The notes beneath the pieces were generated by a model, which saw only the letters and a list, made by a program, of their open reading frames with translations, did not search any database and was not told the origin of the DNA. A stretch of DNA of 64,000 nt from a bacterium (GTDB lineage: Bacteria > Bacteroidota > Ignavibacteria > SZUA-365): the NCBI GenBank assembly GCA_020444325.1, contig JAHLLD010000003.1, positions 333,572 to 397,571 on the forward strand, written 5' to 3'. The position numbers were made by a program, and so were the translations under genes. Shown piece by piece: positions 19,137 through 28,236 of the stretch; the stretch's first letter is position 1, and every line of letters starts with the position of its first letter.

Positions 19137-20546
19137 TTAATTCTGATTGACGTCTTCGAGCAGTACTTCCCTTCCGGCAGACTGGATTTTCTGCTGCAGC
19201 ACCGGACCGTCACCGAGGACAACAGTTGTCAGACCATCATCGAAAAGCGCCTCTGCAGTGTGCTGGACCTGTGCACGTGTCACCGCCGCGATATGGGTAT
19301 GGAGAAACAGTGCTTCATCAAGTGGAAGCGCGTAAACGAATGCTTCTTTCAGCAGTTTCAGCAGTGCCCGATTCGATGAGAATGTCAGATCCGCATCACG
19401 AAGCAGGGCGGATTTCGCTCTGCGCAGCTCTGCGTCGGAAACGCCGTCTGCGAGGAGCTTCGCGACCTCCTGCTGTGTAATGACAAGCACGCTGTCCACG
19501 AGTCCGTTCGAAACAGAAGCGGTCATCATCAGGTATCCGCAGTCGCGCGAAAACCCGAGTGCCGTGGTAAAATTCGGTGTAATGACATGGTGTCCCCAGA
19601 GAGCGGTCCCGATACGTGAGGTATCCATGTCACCGAGTATGCTGTTCAGCACCAGCAGCGCCGGCAGATCGACAGCATCGCGCGGAGGTGTGCGCACGCC
19701 CATGCGGACAAATGCGAGTCCGCTCTTCGCCGCGGTATCGTTCAGCACGACCACCCTGTCATCGATAGAGGGATACTCGGGTGCCAGCGGAGCCGGAGCG
19801 TTTCCCCGCTGCCAACGTCCGAAGACCTCCAGCAGCAACGTACGGACAAACCGGTAATCGAGATCCCCGCTGATGATGATGGCACTGCGTTCCGGTGTGT
19901 AATACAGGTCATGAAAGCGGGCGAGGTCGTCGCGTCCGAACTTTTCGAGGTCGGCTGGATCAGGCATCAGGGGACGCGTGAGAGGATGCATGCTGCCACA
20001 CAGCAGCTGTACTTCCCGCACCGAGGCTTTTTCCGCCGTCGATGACGGCAGCTTTGGGATTGCCGTGGGAGCGGCCTCCTGGTATTTCTTCAACTCCATC
20101 GAAGGGAATCGCGGGCTCACGAAAGCATCAGCCATAATTTCAAGCGTACTGCGGAAGTTCCTGGCAAGCGTTTTGCCGTAGAGCTGTGCGAAGTCATAGT
20201 GTGCGTACGGGAGAATCACGCTCCCGAGTTCATCGAGCCGCCGTGAAATCATCCCGGCATCCCTGTCGGAGCTTCCTTTCAGGAGCTGGTTGGCGACGAG
20301 ATGCGAGAGTCCGTGTTCATGTTCCTTTTCCCGCGACGTCCCTGCGTCGACAAGAATACTGACTTCCGCCAGCGGAATGTCGTTGACGTGCGTAAAGTAA
20401 ATGCGCAGTCCGTTTCGCAGCGTATCCGTTATCACATCCGGTGACCATTCCCCCTGCGCGCTTCCCTGCGCGTGTAGCTGCGATGGTGGGAAGAGCGAGA
20501 GCGTCAGGAAGAGAATGAAGGAATACGGTACGGCTTGAGTATGCAT
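19137..20546 (-). CDS. M16-family peptidase homologue with degenerate zinc motif
   Basis: 469 aa from ATG 20546 (a GTG at 20555 is also possible). A signal peptide ends in LHAQ, so exported. The fold is M16: an N-terminal TLRNGLRIYF strand pair and a C-terminal region with ALLVLNSILG and the GFSRDCGYLMM strand. The HxxEH zinc site reads H82-L-V-A-N86, so Glu and the second His are lost and proteolysis is unlikely. Such members often serve as the non-catalytic half of an M16 pair, but no active partner is nearby. It lies 39 bases after the 137-aa gene in the hisS run. Confidence 0.85.
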   Translation of the reverse strand: MHTQAVPYSFILFLTLSLFPPSQLHAQGSAQGEWSPDVITDTLRNGLRIYFTHVNDIPLAEVSILVDAGTSREKEHEHGLSHLVANQLLKGSSDRDAGMISRRLDELGSVILPYAHYDFAQLYGKTLARNFRSTLEIMADAFVSPRFPSMELKKYQEAAPTAIPKLPSSTAEKASVREVQLLCGSMHPLTRPLMPDPADLEKFGRDDLARFHDLYYTPERSAIIISGDLDYRFVRTLLLEVFGRWQRGNAPAPLAPEYPSIDDRVVVLNDTAAKSGLAFVRMGVRTPPRDAVDLPALLVLNSILGDMDTSRIGTALWGHHVITPNFTTALGFSRDCGYLMMTASVSNGLVDSVLVITQQEVAKLLADGVSDAELRRAKSALLRDADLTFSSNRALLKLLKEAFVYALPLDEALFLHTHIAAVTRAQVQHTAEALFDDGLTTVVLGDGPVLQQKIQSAGREVLLEDVNQN

Positions 20547-20585
20547 GAATTTCACGTGTGTCTTGCGAATGTGAGGGTTGGGAGA

Positions 20586-20999
20586 TTATTCCGCTGCCAG
20601 GGGTGCATCCCTTACGCTCAGCTCGAGGAAACGTTCCTTGTCTGCAATATCACTGAGCAGCTCGAGCGTCTCTTCGCCAGCGGAAAATTGAAAGCTGTTC
20701 GCGATCTCACCGGGTTTGACGATTTCGACATCATAGCGTCCTTCAAGGTCGAAAAGATCGACAATCCCTTCGGCGACACCGACGCCGGGAAGGAGTCCCT
20801 TTGCTTTGAGTCCTTTCAGTGCGAAAGCCAGTTTCCCATCGCCCGCCGTTTCTTCAATGGCGATATGGTACTGAAAGTGGCTGAATTCTTCAGCGGTGCG
20901 GAAGTGGAAGCGAATACAGTCACGCTGCTGTTCCGTGTTATAGGCCCGGTAGATTTCGAGTGAATACTCGATGGGGCCTTTATCGATTCTGGGAAACAT
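20586..20999 (-). CDS. unknown protein coupled to hisS
   Basis: 137 aa, soluble, acidic, no signal. Sequence features: IEYSLEIYRAYNTEQQRDCIRFHFRTAEEFSHFQYHIAIEET in parts as an alpha-beta pattern, then a Gly-rich GLKAKGLLPGVGVAEG and a C-terminal amphipathic helix region. I do not recognise the family. Its ATG shares one base with the hisS stop (TGATG), so its translation is probably coupled to hisS. That suggests a conserved housekeeping or regulatory link, but no function can be assigned. Confidence 0.75.
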   Translation of the reverse strand: MFPRIDKGPIEYSLEIYRAYNTEQQRDCIRFHFRTAEEFSHFQYHIAIEETAGDGKLAFALKGLKAKGLLPGVGVAEGIVDLFDLEGRYDVEIVKPGEIANSFQFSAGEETLELLSDIADKERFLELSVRDAPLAAE

Positions 21000-22279
21000 C
21001 AGCTGTTCTCCTGCTTGTCTGAATTATGCAGAATCTGCATAAAGTAATCTGTCAGTTTTTCAAACTCAACGCCCTCCTGCGTTCCCTCCGCCATGTCTTT
21101 CACCTGTGCGGTGGAAGCAGCCATTTCCTCTTCTCCAACGAGCACGACGTAACGGCTGTTGAGACGATTGGCCTCACGCATCTGCGCTTTCACGCTGCGT
21201 GCAGCGTAATCGAGCTCTGCCGGAATGCCCTTGCCACGCAGCTGCACGGCGGTCTGAAAGGCCCAGGCCCGACTGTTGTCGTCCATTCCGACGAGATACA
21301 CCAGAGGGACGCTTTCGGGAAAGTCGTAGCCGTTTTTCTCCAGCACCATGAGCAGACGCTCCATGCCGGCCGCGAAGCCGACGGCAGGTGTCTCCTTGCC
21401 CCCGAGCTGCGTGACCAGTCCGTCGTATCGTCCGCCTCCTCCCAGCGCATCCTGCGAACCGAGATCCGTGCTGACGAATTCAAAGGCGGTCATGGTGTAA
21501 TAGTCGAGTCCACGCACGAGTCGCGGATCCACCTCATACGGGATGCCCATGCCATCGAGCAGTGCAAGAGTTTCCTCGAAATGCGTGCGGCAGCTGTCGG
21601 ACAGGTAGTCGAGAATGACAGGTGCATCCGCGGTCAACTCCCGGTCACGCTCGTCTTTCGAATCGAGAACGCGCATGGGATTTGTTTCTGCGCGGCGCTG
21701 ACTCTCGGGAGAGAGTTTGTCGTGCACGCCGTGAAGAAATGCCTGCAGCGCTTCCCGGTACTGCGGGCGGCAGGACGGATCGCCGACCGAGTTGATTTTG
21801 AGAGTGAAATGCACGCCCAGGCGGCGATAAATCTCTGCCGCCATCATGATGATTTCAGCGTCGCAGATCGGGGACTGCTGTCCGATGCTTTCAAAGCCGA
21901 ACTGATGAAACTGACGGAATCTTCCCGCCTGGGGACGTTCCTGCCGGAACATCGGTCCGATATAGTACAGCTTATTGAGCGATGTCTGCTCGCCCATGCT
22001 GTGTTGAATGAATGCGCGGATCACCGGCGCCGTCATCTCCGGGCGCAGTGTGAGGCTGCTGCCTCCCTTGTCCTCGAAGGTATACATCTCCTTGCCGACG
22101 ATGTCGGTTTCCTCACCGATACCGCGGGCAAAGACGGAAGTGTCTTCGAACATGGGCGTGCGGATTTCTCCGTAGCGGTACTGCTGCATGACGTCGCGGA
22201 TGACCGCTTCGACATGCAGCCATGCGGCGGTGTCGCCGGGCAGCAGATCTTTCGTGCCTTTGACCGATTTAAATGCCAT
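20999..22279 (-). CDS. hisS: histidyl-tRNA synthetase
   Basis: 426 aa class II synthetase. Motif 1 region is in VIRDVMQQYRYGEIRTPMFE, motif 2 in YIGPMFRQERPQAGRFRQFHQFG, the histidine-binding RGLDYYTMTAFE, and motif 3 in GGGGRYDGLVTQLGGKETPAVGFAAGMERL. The C-terminal anticodon-binding domain is complete. The last residues (YFMQILHNSD) overlap a copy of the 17-bp palindrome at 21025-21041, so the tail may have been extended or shaped by that element. Overlaps the next gene by one base. Confidence 0.97.
   Translation of the reverse strand: MAFKSVKGTKDLLPGDTAAWLHVEAVIRDVMQQYRYGEIRTPMFEDTSVFARGIGEETDIVGKEMYTFEDKGGSSLTLRPEMTAPVIRAFIQHSMGEQTSLNKLYYIGPMFRQERPQAGRFRQFHQFGFESIGQQSPICDAEIIMMAAEIYRRLGVHFTLKINSVGDPSCRPQYREALQAFLHGVHDKLSPESQRRAETNPMRVLDSKDERDRELTADAPVILDYLSDSCRTHFEETLALLDGMGIPYEVDPRLVRGLDYYTMTAFEFVSTDLGSQDALGGGGRYDGLVTQLGGKETPAVGFAAGMERLLMVLEKNGYDFPESVPLVYLVGMDDNSRAWAFQTAVQLRGKGIPAELDYAARSVKAQMREANRLNSRYVVLVGEEEMAASTAQVKDMAEGTQEGVEFEKLTDYFMQILHNSDKQENS
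21025..21041. repeat. 17-bp palindrome copy inside hisS 3' end
   Basis: TATGCAGAATCTGCATA. Same TATGCA-N5-TGCATA pattern as the cluster at 5483-5625, here within codons for the extreme C-terminus of hisS. Confidence 0.8.
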
Positions 22280-22310
22280 GGCTTTCCCCTGTCATTCTGG
22301 TGCATGCATG

Positions 22311-22339
22311 GAAAAGGCACGCCGCGGCATGCCTTTTTC
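22311..22339 (-). terminator. probable terminator after the PtsN-like gene
   Basis: An inverted repeat AAAAGGCA...TGCCTTTT around a GC-rich centre, with T-runs on both sides, lies between the IIA gene and hisS. The stem has at least eight pairs with one mismatch further in. It may work in either direction. Confidence 0.55.
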
Positions 22340-22368
22340 CACAATGATCAATGCGTGAAATGTCCCTG

Positions 22369-22839
22369 TCAGACATCCAGATAATTCATCTCCTCTTCCT
22401 TGAGGATCTGAAGAATCTCGGCCGAGCTGCCCGCCTGCAGAAGCCTGCTGCGCAGGTCTTCCTTGTTCATCAGTCGCGAGATTCGGCTGAGCAGCTTGAT
22501 ATGCGCTCCAACGAGGCTGTCTTTCCCGATGAGGAGAAAGAGCAGACGCACGGGCTCATGATCGAGAGACTGGTAGTCGATGGGTTGTTCTGTCACGCCG
22601 AACGCGGCCACGATATCAGTGACGGCGTCGGTTTTTCCATGCGGTATGGCAAAGCCTTTGCCGACACCGGTGGACATGATTTTTTCACGTTCAAAAATGG
22701 CCTGGCGAACTTTCTCAACATCCTTGATCTTCTGCGAGCTGGCAGCGAGATCAATGATGGCGTTGATGACATCGTCTTTCGTTCCGCCTGGAATATTGAC
22801 CTTGATCAGGTCTTCTGTAAGAATGCTTGTAATTTTCAT
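22369..22839 (-). CDS. PTS EIIA-type protein, PtsN-like
   Basis: 156 aa, single PTS IIA domain of the fructose/nitrogen class. The phospho-acceptor His lies in KGFAIPHGKTDAV (about residue 67), and the downstream FLLIGKDSLVGAHIKLLSRISRLMN matches the class. Probably regulatory, as no EIIB or EIIC, HPr or enzyme I gene is in the window. It lies between the nucleotidyltransferase and hisS, in the same direction, with a probable terminator after it. Confidence 0.88.
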   Translation of the reverse strand: MKITSILTEDLIKVNIPGGTKDDVINAIIDLAASSQKIKDVEKVRQAIFEREKIMSTGVGKGFAIPHGKTDAVTDIVAAFGVTEQPIDYQSLDHEPVRLLFLLIGKDSLVGAHIKLLSRISRLMNKEDLRSRLLQAGSSAEILQILKEEEMNYLDV

Positions 22840-22883
22840 TATCGCGTTTGCTATGGACAGCCTTCGTTATACGTCCGCTAAAG

Positions 22884-25403
22884 TTACGCATTGTCACGCC
22901 ATTGAACAACTTTTTGCTCGTATTCAGCAAGCAGCTGCATGGCGCCATCCGGGGTCTCCGCTTCCACCATTACGGTGAACAATTCATGTTCTTTGCTGGG
23001 CAGAAGCAGTACCCAGCTGTTCTCGCTGAAAATGATCTTGATGCCGTCGACAAGCTGACGCTGCTTCCCTTCGCTTTCGTTCATGGCGAGGCGCATGACG
23101 CGGCCTTTTGCCTGCCAGGGACAGGGGATGTCTTTCTGCAGACGGTGCAGGCGTGGCAGCTGGGCGTCGACCTCACCGAGTTTCCACCCCGTCACCGCCA
23201 TCATTTCGAGGATTTTCGCGACACTGTACATTGCGTCGGTGGCAAAAAGGAAGGCGGGGAAAATAAATCCGCCGCGCGTGCCTACAACGTATTCAATGCT
23301 GTCATCGGCAAGGACGGCCTGCATCATTCCTCCATGCGTATTCTGCGTGCGCAGGAGTTCCACACCGTATTCGCGCGCAACGTGGTCCATTTCAGAGGAG
23401 GCTGAAATGGGACAGGCCATTTTGCTGATGGGTTCACCCATGCGCTTCCGGGCCTCGAGATACATCTTGCTTACGACGGCGGGGACACGCTCCTCAGGGA
23501 TGAAATTCCCCTGTTCGTCGGCGATGAACACTTTTTCCGCACCGGCGTCGAGCAGGATCCCTATGTTGGACGAAAGGCTGCGTACGATGCTCGAAACATG
23601 CTGACAGGCGAACTGGAATTCCTCCTTGTCCCTCGTCAGCCTCGTGCGATCGATATACGCATTGAGCGAGACAACCTGCGCTCCCATTTTCCCGAGAATA
23701 TTCGGAAAGATCGAGGATGCGATCCCGTAGCTGTAATCGACCACCACGTTGAAGCTTTTCGTGGAAATCAGCTCATGATCGACGGTGGAAAGAAAACGCT
23801 CGCGGTAGGCTTCCGTCGTGCGTTCCGGGAAATACATCGAACCGATGCTGTCATAGTTGGCGCGGCGGAAATCTTCGGAGAAGAACTGCCGCTCGATGGA
23901 TTTCGTCCGTTTCGTGGGAAGATCCTGGCCGTCGGCGTCGAAGAAAATGATATCCATCGCCTTCTTGTCAAGCGGCGATTTCCTGACATGGAAACCGGCG
24001 GCATATTTCCCGCTGCGCAGAATCTGACGGACGAGAGGAATGGACGTCGACTGCATGTCATGCACATTGACACCCGCCGACATGAGTCCCGCTGCAATCG
24101 CGCGTTTGATCATGCGGGAAGCGTTGTCCGGATCCCTGCTCGAAAGCACCTGGCTTCCCTGTCCGAGCATGGCGCCGAGTGAGGTACCAAGCTTGGCACC
24201 GAACTCCGGGTTGATCTCAATATTGGCCGTTCCGCTGATACGCGCATCCGCAAATAACTCGCGCAGCCATTTATCCTCCCAGACCAGGCTTTTCGACAGG
24301 ACGGCACCGTCCTGCACCACCTTCTCCGGCCAGAGCTTGATATTGGAAAGCAGCGAGGCCGATTGCCCAATGTTGCATCGGTCACTGATGAACACATTGT
24401 CGGCAACAGTGGCACCTGCATGGAGAATGCTCTCGAAACCGACCACGGAATTCGAGATGTGCACCTGCTCTTCGAGTGTGCAGCCGTCCCAGATCACCGA
24501 ATTCAGCACCTGTGCGCCATCGTGGATGGTCACATTGTCGCCGATGACGGAATTGATGATTTTTGCCGAATCAGCAATACGTGAATTTTTCCCGACAACG
24601 ACCGTCCCGCCCCAATCCTCACGTCGGGCAGGAACGATGCTCTCCTCGCCGAGTATGAGGTTGCCATCTTCCGTGCCATCGAAGACGACGTGAACCTGCC
24701 GGCCGAGGCAATCCATACTTGCTTCGTGGTATTCACCGAGATTCCCGACATCACGCCAGTACCCTTCCGCGATATAGCCGCAGAGCTTCTTTCCTTCCTG
24801 CATCATCATGGGGAAAAGATCCTTGCTGAAATCGAAATCCTCCTTGTACGGAATCATCTGGAGGATTTCGTTTTCGATGATGTAGATGCCGGTGTTGATG
24901 GTATCGCTGAATACCTCGCCCCAGCTCGGCTTTTCGAGAAAACGCGTGATGTTGCCGTCGTCGTCGACGATCACCACGCCGAACTGCAGGGGATTCGGAA
25001 CGCGGGTCAGGACCAGCGTCGCGTCCGCCCCCTTCTCCTCATGAAAGCGAATGGCATCGGTCAGATCGAAATCCGTGAGTACATCCCCACTGATAATGAG
25101 GATGCGGTCATCGCCGATCTTCTCGTATGCGTTGCGCACGCTCCCGGCGGTACCGAAATCCGCTTCCGCCTGCATGTACTGCATGGAAATCCCGAACTCA
25201 CTGCCATCGCCGAAGTGATTCCGAATGGCTTCGGGATGATAGTAGAGGAGCGAAATAATGTCATGAAAACCATGCTGCTTGAGCAGATCGACGATATGCT
25301 GCATCATGGGACGATTGACCATCGGCACCATGGGCTTGGGGATATTGCAGGTCAGGGGACGCAGACGCGTTCCGAAACCGCCTGCCATAATGACTGCTTT
25401 CAT
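22884..25403 (-). CDS. sugar nucleotidyltransferase fused to a phosphomannomutase-like domain
   Basis: 839 aa. The N-terminal nucleotidyltransferase (about residues 1-235) has MAGGFGTRLRPLT and IPKPMVP, typical of mannose-1-P guanylyl- or glucose-1-P transferases. A left-handed beta-helix region follows (about 255-370, repeats such as NSVIGDNVTIHDGAQVLNSV in part). The C-terminal half (about 375-839) has the phosphohexomutase fold, but the catalytic Ser loop, the DGDxDR metal loop (here DAGAEK, near residue 617) and the sugar-binding GEMSGH (here GTRGGF) are all degenerate. So nucleotidyl transfer is likely and mutase activity unlikely. Similar fusions are known in other phyla. Sugar unknown. 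Confidence 0.88.
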   Translation of the reverse strand: MKAVIMAGGFGTRLRPLTCNIPKPMVPMVNRPMMQHIVDLLKQHGFHDIISLLYYHPEAIRNHFGDGSEFGISMQYMQAEADFGTAGSVRNAYEKIGDDRILIISGDVLTDFDLTDAIRFHEEKGADATLVLTRVPNPLQFGVVIVDDDGNITRFLEKPSWGEVFSDTINTGIYIIENEILQMIPYKEDFDFSKDLFPMMMQEGKKLCGYIAEGYWRDVGNLGEYHEASMDCLGRQVHVVFDGTEDGNLILGEESIVPARREDWGGTVVVGKNSRIADSAKIINSVIGDNVTIHDGAQVLNSVIWDGCTLEEQVHISNSVVGFESILHAGATVADNVFISDRCNIGQSASLLSNIKLWPEKVVQDGAVLSKSLVWEDKWLRELFADARISGTANIEINPEFGAKLGTSLGAMLGQGSQVLSSRDPDNASRMIKRAIAAGLMSAGVNVHDMQSTSIPLVRQILRSGKYAAGFHVRKSPLDKKAMDIIFFDADGQDLPTKRTKSIERQFFSEDFRRANYDSIGSMYFPERTTEAYRERFLSTVDHELISTKSFNVVVDYSYGIASSIFPNILGKMGAQVVSLNAYIDRTRLTRDKEEFQFACQHVSSIVRSLSSNIGILLDAGAEKVFIADEQGNFIPEERVPAVVSKMYLEARKRMGEPISKMACPISASSEMDHVAREYGVELLRTQNTHGGMMQAVLADDSIEYVVGTRGGFIFPAFLFATDAMYSVAKILEMMAVTGWKLGEVDAQLPRLHRLQKDIPCPWQAKGRVMRLAMNESEGKQRQLVDGIKIIFSENSWVLLLPSKEHELFTVMVEAETPDGAMQLLAEYEQKVVQWRDNA

Positions 25404-25496
25404 AGGGTCGTGGGAGGCTGATTGAGGAAAAGTTTCAGGACATCAACCTAAGAAAATGGCATGCAGGTTGCAACAAACACAGAGGTTAAATCTCTA

Positions 25497-25988
25497 TTAG
25501 AAGGGTTGCGGGGGGAGGTTGTAAAAATCAACGGTGATGTCGATACCCTCGACAAAGGAGCCGCTGCCGAGGTCTACGGGAGATGGTTTACTGACGTCTC
25601 CTGTCAGCGTGTAAACACCGACGGCACGCCAGTCCTGGAACGGATCGTCTCCATAATTCTGTGCGACGACGATATACGCAAAGGCGCCGTCGAGTGCGGG
25701 ATCCTGCACGGCGTACTGAATCTCCGCATCGCCATAAGGCAGCTCATCCGAAAACACGGCGCTGCCCAGGACGACTTCAGAGAGGATGTCTTTCGGCGGA
25801 TAGTTGCGGAACGCGACCACACGGAAATCTTTCACACTGTCGACGGGAGCCCAGGGACCGCTGATGCGAAGGGTTCCCGAGAAACCGGGGTCCACTTCAG
25901 CGTCGTCGGGCGAGAGCCCGTGATCGCAGGCAGCAGCGACAAACAGAAACACGACGGAGAGGTAATATGTGGCGTATCGTCGCATCAT
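25497..25988 (-). CDS. lipoprotein of unknown function
   Basis: 163 aa. A signal peptide with lipobox VAAACD gives a lipidated mature part of about 143 residues, rich in beta-strand patterns (GFSGTLRISGPWAP, DFRVVAFRNYPP, GIDITVDFYNL). It resembles a carbohydrate-binding-like or transthyretin-like fold, but no family is recognised. It begins six bases after the metG stop, so it is probably co-transcribed with metG. ATG 25988 or the adjacent 25985 may be the start. Confidence 0.8.
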   Translation of the reverse strand: MMRRYATYYLSVVFLFVAAACDHGLSPDDAEVDPGFSGTLRISGPWAPVDSVKDFRVVAFRNYPPKDILSEVVLGSAVFSDELPYGDAEIQYAVQDPALDGAFAYIVVAQNYGDDPFQDWRAVGVYTLTGDVSKPSPVDLGSGSFVEGIDITVDFYNLPPQPF

Positions 25989-25994
25989 CTGTCC

Positions 25995-28034
25995 TTATTT
26001 CACCACAGCGCCGTCGGATAGATCTGTCATCGGTGTGAGCAGCACGGGCCCCTCTTCCTCAGAAGAACCGGCAAGGAGCATGCCCTGCGACTCAATGCCG
26101 AACAGCTTCGCGGGTTTGAGATTGGCCACCATGATAATGTGCTTTCCGACCAGATCGGCCGGATTGTACTGTGTGGCAATCCCGGCGACGATCTGCCGTT
26201 TTTCGGAACCGATATCCACCTGCAGCTTGATGAGTTTCTTCGATTTCGGCACGCTCTCGGCTTCGATAATGGTACCGGTGCGCAAATCCACCTTCATGAA
26301 ATCATCGATGGTGATCTGCGGCTTGAGTGGTGGATACTCCTTCTCCTGCCCCGCTTCCTGCAGATCGCCGAGCTTGGCCATCTCTGCTTCGATGGTGTCA
26401 TCGTCGATTTTCTCGAACAACAATACTTTCTCGCCAAGCTGATGCCCCGCTTCAAGCAGTGCCTTTCCGGGTGCGGACCACCTCAGCAGCTTCTCATCAC
26501 TGATATTGAGGTATTTACGAAGTTTTTCCGCCGTGAACGGCAGAATGGGCTCGATGAACACACTGAGAGCGTAGACCGCCTGCAGACTGCAATTGAGTGT
26601 CGTCGCGCACACCTCCCTGTCCGTCTTGATCGACTTCCACGGCTCACGATCATTGAAATACTTGTTGGCCGCCCTTGCGAGGTTCATTGTCGCCACGACC
26701 GCATCACGGAAACGAAAACGCTCATAGAAATCCGCAATCGTCGACGCGCTGCGTTCGAATTCCGCCAGGAATGTGCGATCAGCATCGTCAAGTGCGCTTG
26801 CCTCGGGAATTTTGCTCTCGAAATGCTTCTCAACGAAATGCGCCGTACGATTGACGAAATTCCCGAGAATATCTGCGAGTTCGTTGTTGTTGCGCGCCTG
26901 AAAATCCTTCCAGTAGAAGTCACTGTCCCTCGACTCCGGCATATTCATTGCCAGTGTATACCGCAAAGGATCGGCCGGATATGTATCGAGAAACTCGTTG
27001 AGTTCGATAGACCAGTTCTGGCTCTTTGAGAATTTCTTCCCTTCCAGGTTGAGGAATTCGTTGGCGGGGACATTGTCCGGGAGCACGAAATCACCACGGG
27101 CCATGAGCATCGCGGGAAACATCAGGCAATGAAACACGATATTATCCTTCCCGATGAAGGCGATATAGCGCGTATCGTCGCTTTTCCAGTACTTCTCCCA
27201 CAGCGTTGGGTCGCCCTGTGCGCGCGCCCATTCCTTTGTCGAGGAAATGTACCCGAGAACGGCCTCGAACCAGACGTACAGAACCTTTCCCTCCTCCTCT
27301 TCCGGCACCTGCACGCCCCAGGTCAGATCCCTGGAAATGGGCCGGTCGCTGAGTCCCGCCTTCAGCCAGGATCGCACCTGCTGCAACACATTGTCTTTCC
27401 AGTCCCCTGCATGGGATTCCACATAGGCTTCCAGTTTCTCCTGGAACGCACCCAGCGGAAAATGCCAGTGCCGCGCCTCGCGCACAATGGGTTCGGCATC
27501 GCTGAGCAGGCTTTTCGGATTGATCAGTTCCGTCTGGTCATAGTACTTGCTGCAGTTTTCACATTGATCGCCGTAGGCGCGCTCGTACTGGCAATGGGGA
27601 CAGGTGCCGATTACGAAGCGGTCGGGCAGAAACATTTTCACTTCGGGATCGAACAGCTGCTGTTCGGTGCTTTCCGTGAGGATGCCCTTCTTCTTGAAGT
27701 CGAGAAACCAGTCCTGCGCGGTTTCGTGATGCACAGGGAGCGAAGTACGGGAATAGTTGTCGAAACTCATACCGACACGTTCGAACGCTCGTTTGTTCAG
27801 TTCATGATAGCGATCGATGATGGCCTGGGGTTCGACGCCTTCTTTTTTCGACGAAATGAGAATGCTGACGCCATGCTCATCGGAACCGCAGATAAACAGC
27901 ACATCCTTTTCACGCAGGCGCTGGTAACGCACATACATGTCCGCCGGCAGATATGCACCGGCAAGGTGACCGAAATGAATTGCGCCATTGGCGTAAGGAA
28001 GAGCAGATGTGACGAGAATGCGGTTGGGTTCCAT
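25995..28034 (-). CDS. metG: methionyl-tRNA synthetase
   Basis: 679 aa from ATG 28034; a TTG 18 bases upstream is less likely. Class I signature HFGH in PYANGAIHFGHLAG, KFSKS as the KMSKS loop, and a zinc knuckle of CPHCQYERAYGDQCENC. A C-terminal tRNA-binding (OB-fold) dimerisation domain covers about the last 110 residues (DLRTGTIIEAESVPKSKKL). Charges tRNA-Met for initiation and elongation. Divergent from the sigma-factor gene; the roughly 200-base gap should hold both promoters. Confidence 0.97.
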   Translation of the reverse strand: MEPNRILVTSALPYANGAIHFGHLAGAYLPADMYVRYQRLREKDVLFICGSDEHGVSILISSKKEGVEPQAIIDRYHELNKRAFERVGMSFDNYSRTSLPVHHETAQDWFLDFKKKGILTESTEQQLFDPEVKMFLPDRFVIGTCPHCQYERAYGDQCENCSKYYDQTELINPKSLLSDAEPIVREARHWHFPLGAFQEKLEAYVESHAGDWKDNVLQQVRSWLKAGLSDRPISRDLTWGVQVPEEEEGKVLYVWFEAVLGYISSTKEWARAQGDPTLWEKYWKSDDTRYIAFIGKDNIVFHCLMFPAMLMARGDFVLPDNVPANEFLNLEGKKFSKSQNWSIELNEFLDTYPADPLRYTLAMNMPESRDSDFYWKDFQARNNNELADILGNFVNRTAHFVEKHFESKIPEASALDDADRTFLAEFERSASTIADFYERFRFRDAVVATMNLARAANKYFNDREPWKSIKTDREVCATTLNCSLQAVYALSVFIEPILPFTAEKLRKYLNISDEKLLRWSAPGKALLEAGHQLGEKVLLFEKIDDDTIEAEMAKLGDLQEAGQEKEYPPLKPQITIDDFMKVDLRTGTIIEAESVPKSKKLIKLQVDIGSEKRQIVAGIATQYNPADLVGKHIIMVANLKPAKLFGIESQGMLLAGSSEEEGPVLLTPMTDLSDGAVVK

Positions 28035-28236
28035 GTGCGTGTGAAGCTGCAATTGATGATGTCTGACTGTGCTGCCTTACGGCAGCGGGAAAAGCATTAT
28101 AGGAAATTCACTGTGTATGAACAATACGGACGCCATGGGATAGGGATTAAACCTGCCACCTTCCCTCGCTGTCCAATCCCTGTATGCGTAGCAGGACAGT
28201 TTCACACTGCATCCCTGATCCCTTACGCAGCAAGAC

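Noticed and set aside
21026-22384. 452-codon open frame opposite hisS
   Set aside because: Antisense shadow; hisS has all class II motifs and this frame matches nothing.
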